Shown here piece by piece: positions 7,511-8,492 of a stretch of DNA of 8,492 bases. The notes beneath the pieces are model-generated. The model ran no database searches, had not been told where the DNA came from, and saw only the letters and a program-made list of their open reading frames with translations. The stretch covers positions 1 through 8,492 of the forward strand of contig JAEWEH010000488.1 of the NCBI GenBank assembly GCA_023389535.1, written 5' to 3'. Every line of letters starts with the position of its first letter. Positions within the stretch are counted from its first letter, which is position 1. The DNA comes from Pseudomonadota bacterium (GTDB taxonomy: Bacteria > Pseudomonadota > Gammaproteobacteria > Burkholderiales > Burkholderiaceae_B). The position numbers and the translations under genes are program-made.

Positions 7511-8492
7511 ATGCTGCGTACTCTGCATATACGCGACTTCGTCATTGTCGATCAGGCAGAAATACAGTTTGACGCCGGCTTCACGGTGTTTTCCGGTGAA
7601 ACAGGGGCGGGTAAATCCATACTCGTCGACGCCTTGTCATTGGCGCTGGGCGCGCGCGCCGATGCCGGCGTGCTGCGCGAAAACGCCACGCGCAGCGACA
7701 TAACAGCCATTTTCGATGCGCCTGCCAGCGTCCAGGCCTGGTTAAGCGAACAAGAGCTGGACGCAGACGACAGCCTGATCCTGCGCCGCGTCATCGACAA
7801 TCAAGGCCGCAGCCGAGCCTTCATCAACGGCGTTCCGGTCACGCTGGCGCAATTGCGCGAACTGGGCGAACAGCTCGTTGACATCCATGGCCAGCATGCC
7901 CACCAAAGCTTGCTTAAGCCCGCCAGCCAACGCGACCTGCTGGACGCCCAGGGCGGCCACCTGCCCTTGGCGCGGCAGGTGCAGCAAGCATGGCAGCAGT
8001 GGCAGGCAGCTGAAAAGGCGCTGGCCCAAGCCCTTCAGAACGCCGCGGCATTGGCCGAGGAGCGGGAACGCCTGGAGTGGCAGGCCGCCGAACTGGAACA
8101 ATTGGCGTTGCAGCCGGGCGAATGGGATGCGCTGAACAACGAACATAGTCGCCTGGCCCATGCGCAGGCCTTGCTGGAAGGCGCCGCCCAGGCATTGGCG
8201 GCACTGGACAACGAAGACGGCTCCGCGGGCCAGGCCTTGAATGCCGCCGGCCACCAAATACAGTCGTTGTTGCGGCATGATCATAACTTGCAGGGCATTT
8301 ACGACGCCATAGAATCGGCCCGCATTTCGGTTGCCGAAGCCGTCTCGGACCTGAACAGCTACCTGAGCAAACTGGAACTCGAACCCGAACGCCTCAGCCA
8401 GACCGAGCAGCGGTTGTCCCTTATCTTCGATGCCGCCCGCAAGTTCAAGGTCGAACCCGAAGGCCTTGCCGACCTGCAAGCCAGCCTGCGTG
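7511..8492 (+). CDS. recN: RecN double-strand-break repair ATPase, N-terminal part
   Basis: RecN is an SMC-like ATPase that acts early in RecA-dependent double-strand-break repair. The frame starts with MLRTLHIRDFVIVDQAEI and carries the Walker A motif GETGAGKS (29-36). The family's conserved IHGQHAHQSLL lies further along, followed by a long Gln/Glu/Ala-rich stretch that begins the coiled-coil arm. Only 327 codons lie in the window; full RecN is about 550 residues, so the C-terminal half with Walker B is missing. The ATG is 4 bp after the nadK stop. A GAGGA at 7495-7499, inside the nadK coding end, is a plausible but distant (11 nt) Shine-Dalgarno. The gene is probably co-transcribed with nadK; no separate SOS (LexA) box is visible. 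Confidence 0.96.
   Translation, partial: MLRTLHIRDFVIVDQAEIQFDAGFTVFSGETGAGKSILVDALSLALGARADAGVLRENATRSDITAIFDAPASVQAWLSEQELDADDSLILRRVIDNQGRSRAFINGVPVTLAQLRELGEQLVDIHGQHAHQSLLKPASQRDLLDAQGGHLPLARQVQQAWQQWQAAEKALAQALQNAAALAEERERLEWQAAELEQLALQPGEWDALNNEHSRLAHAQALLEGAAQALAALDNEDGSAGQALNAAGHQIQSLLRHDHNLQGIYDAIESARISVAEAVSDLNSYLSKLELEPERLSQTEQRLSLIFDAARKFKVEPEGLADLQASLR

Overview
The window is a GC-rich stretch of a betaproteobacterial chromosome. Gene order and protein wording point to the Alcaligenaceae (Bordetella, Achromobacter, Pusillimonas or a relative). This placement rests on remembered family features, not on a search. The presence of both an HrcA repressor gene and sigma-32-type promoters fits Betaproteobacteria.

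Layout. Two divergent blocks share a 117-bp intergenic region (6490-6606). To the right, on the plus strand, are nadK (NAD kinase) and recN (DNA repair ATPase), 4 bp apart; recN runs off the right edge. To the left, on the minus strand and in order of transcription, are hrcA (heat-shock repressor), hemH (ferrochelatase), grpE (nucleotide exchange factor), a small thioredoxin-fold gene, dnaK (Hsp70) and dnaJ (Hsp40). dnaJ runs off the left edge a few codons before its expected end. No stretch over 300 bases lacks a gene.

How the genes work together. DnaK, DnaJ and GrpE form the Hsp70 folding machine. HrcA normally represses groE-type genes through a CIRCE operator, but I see no CIRCE in this window. 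Instead there are two sigma-32 (RpoH) type promoters. One lies before grpE, with both hexamers matching consensus. The other, a near match, is embedded in the last codons of the thioredoxin-like gene and would drive dnaK-dnaJ on its own. The grpE promoter is folded into what looks like the intrinsic terminator of the preceding hrcA-hemH unit: its -10 element is one arm of the terminator stem. A 14-bp hairpin separates dnaK from dnaJ and may lower dnaJ output or stabilise the dnaK message.

Most of the region is conserved housekeeping sequence. The parts most worth a second look are the compact regulatory overlaps and the CYNC thioredoxin-like protein inside the chaperone operon. I found no mobile elements, CRISPR arrays, tRNAs or rRNAs.
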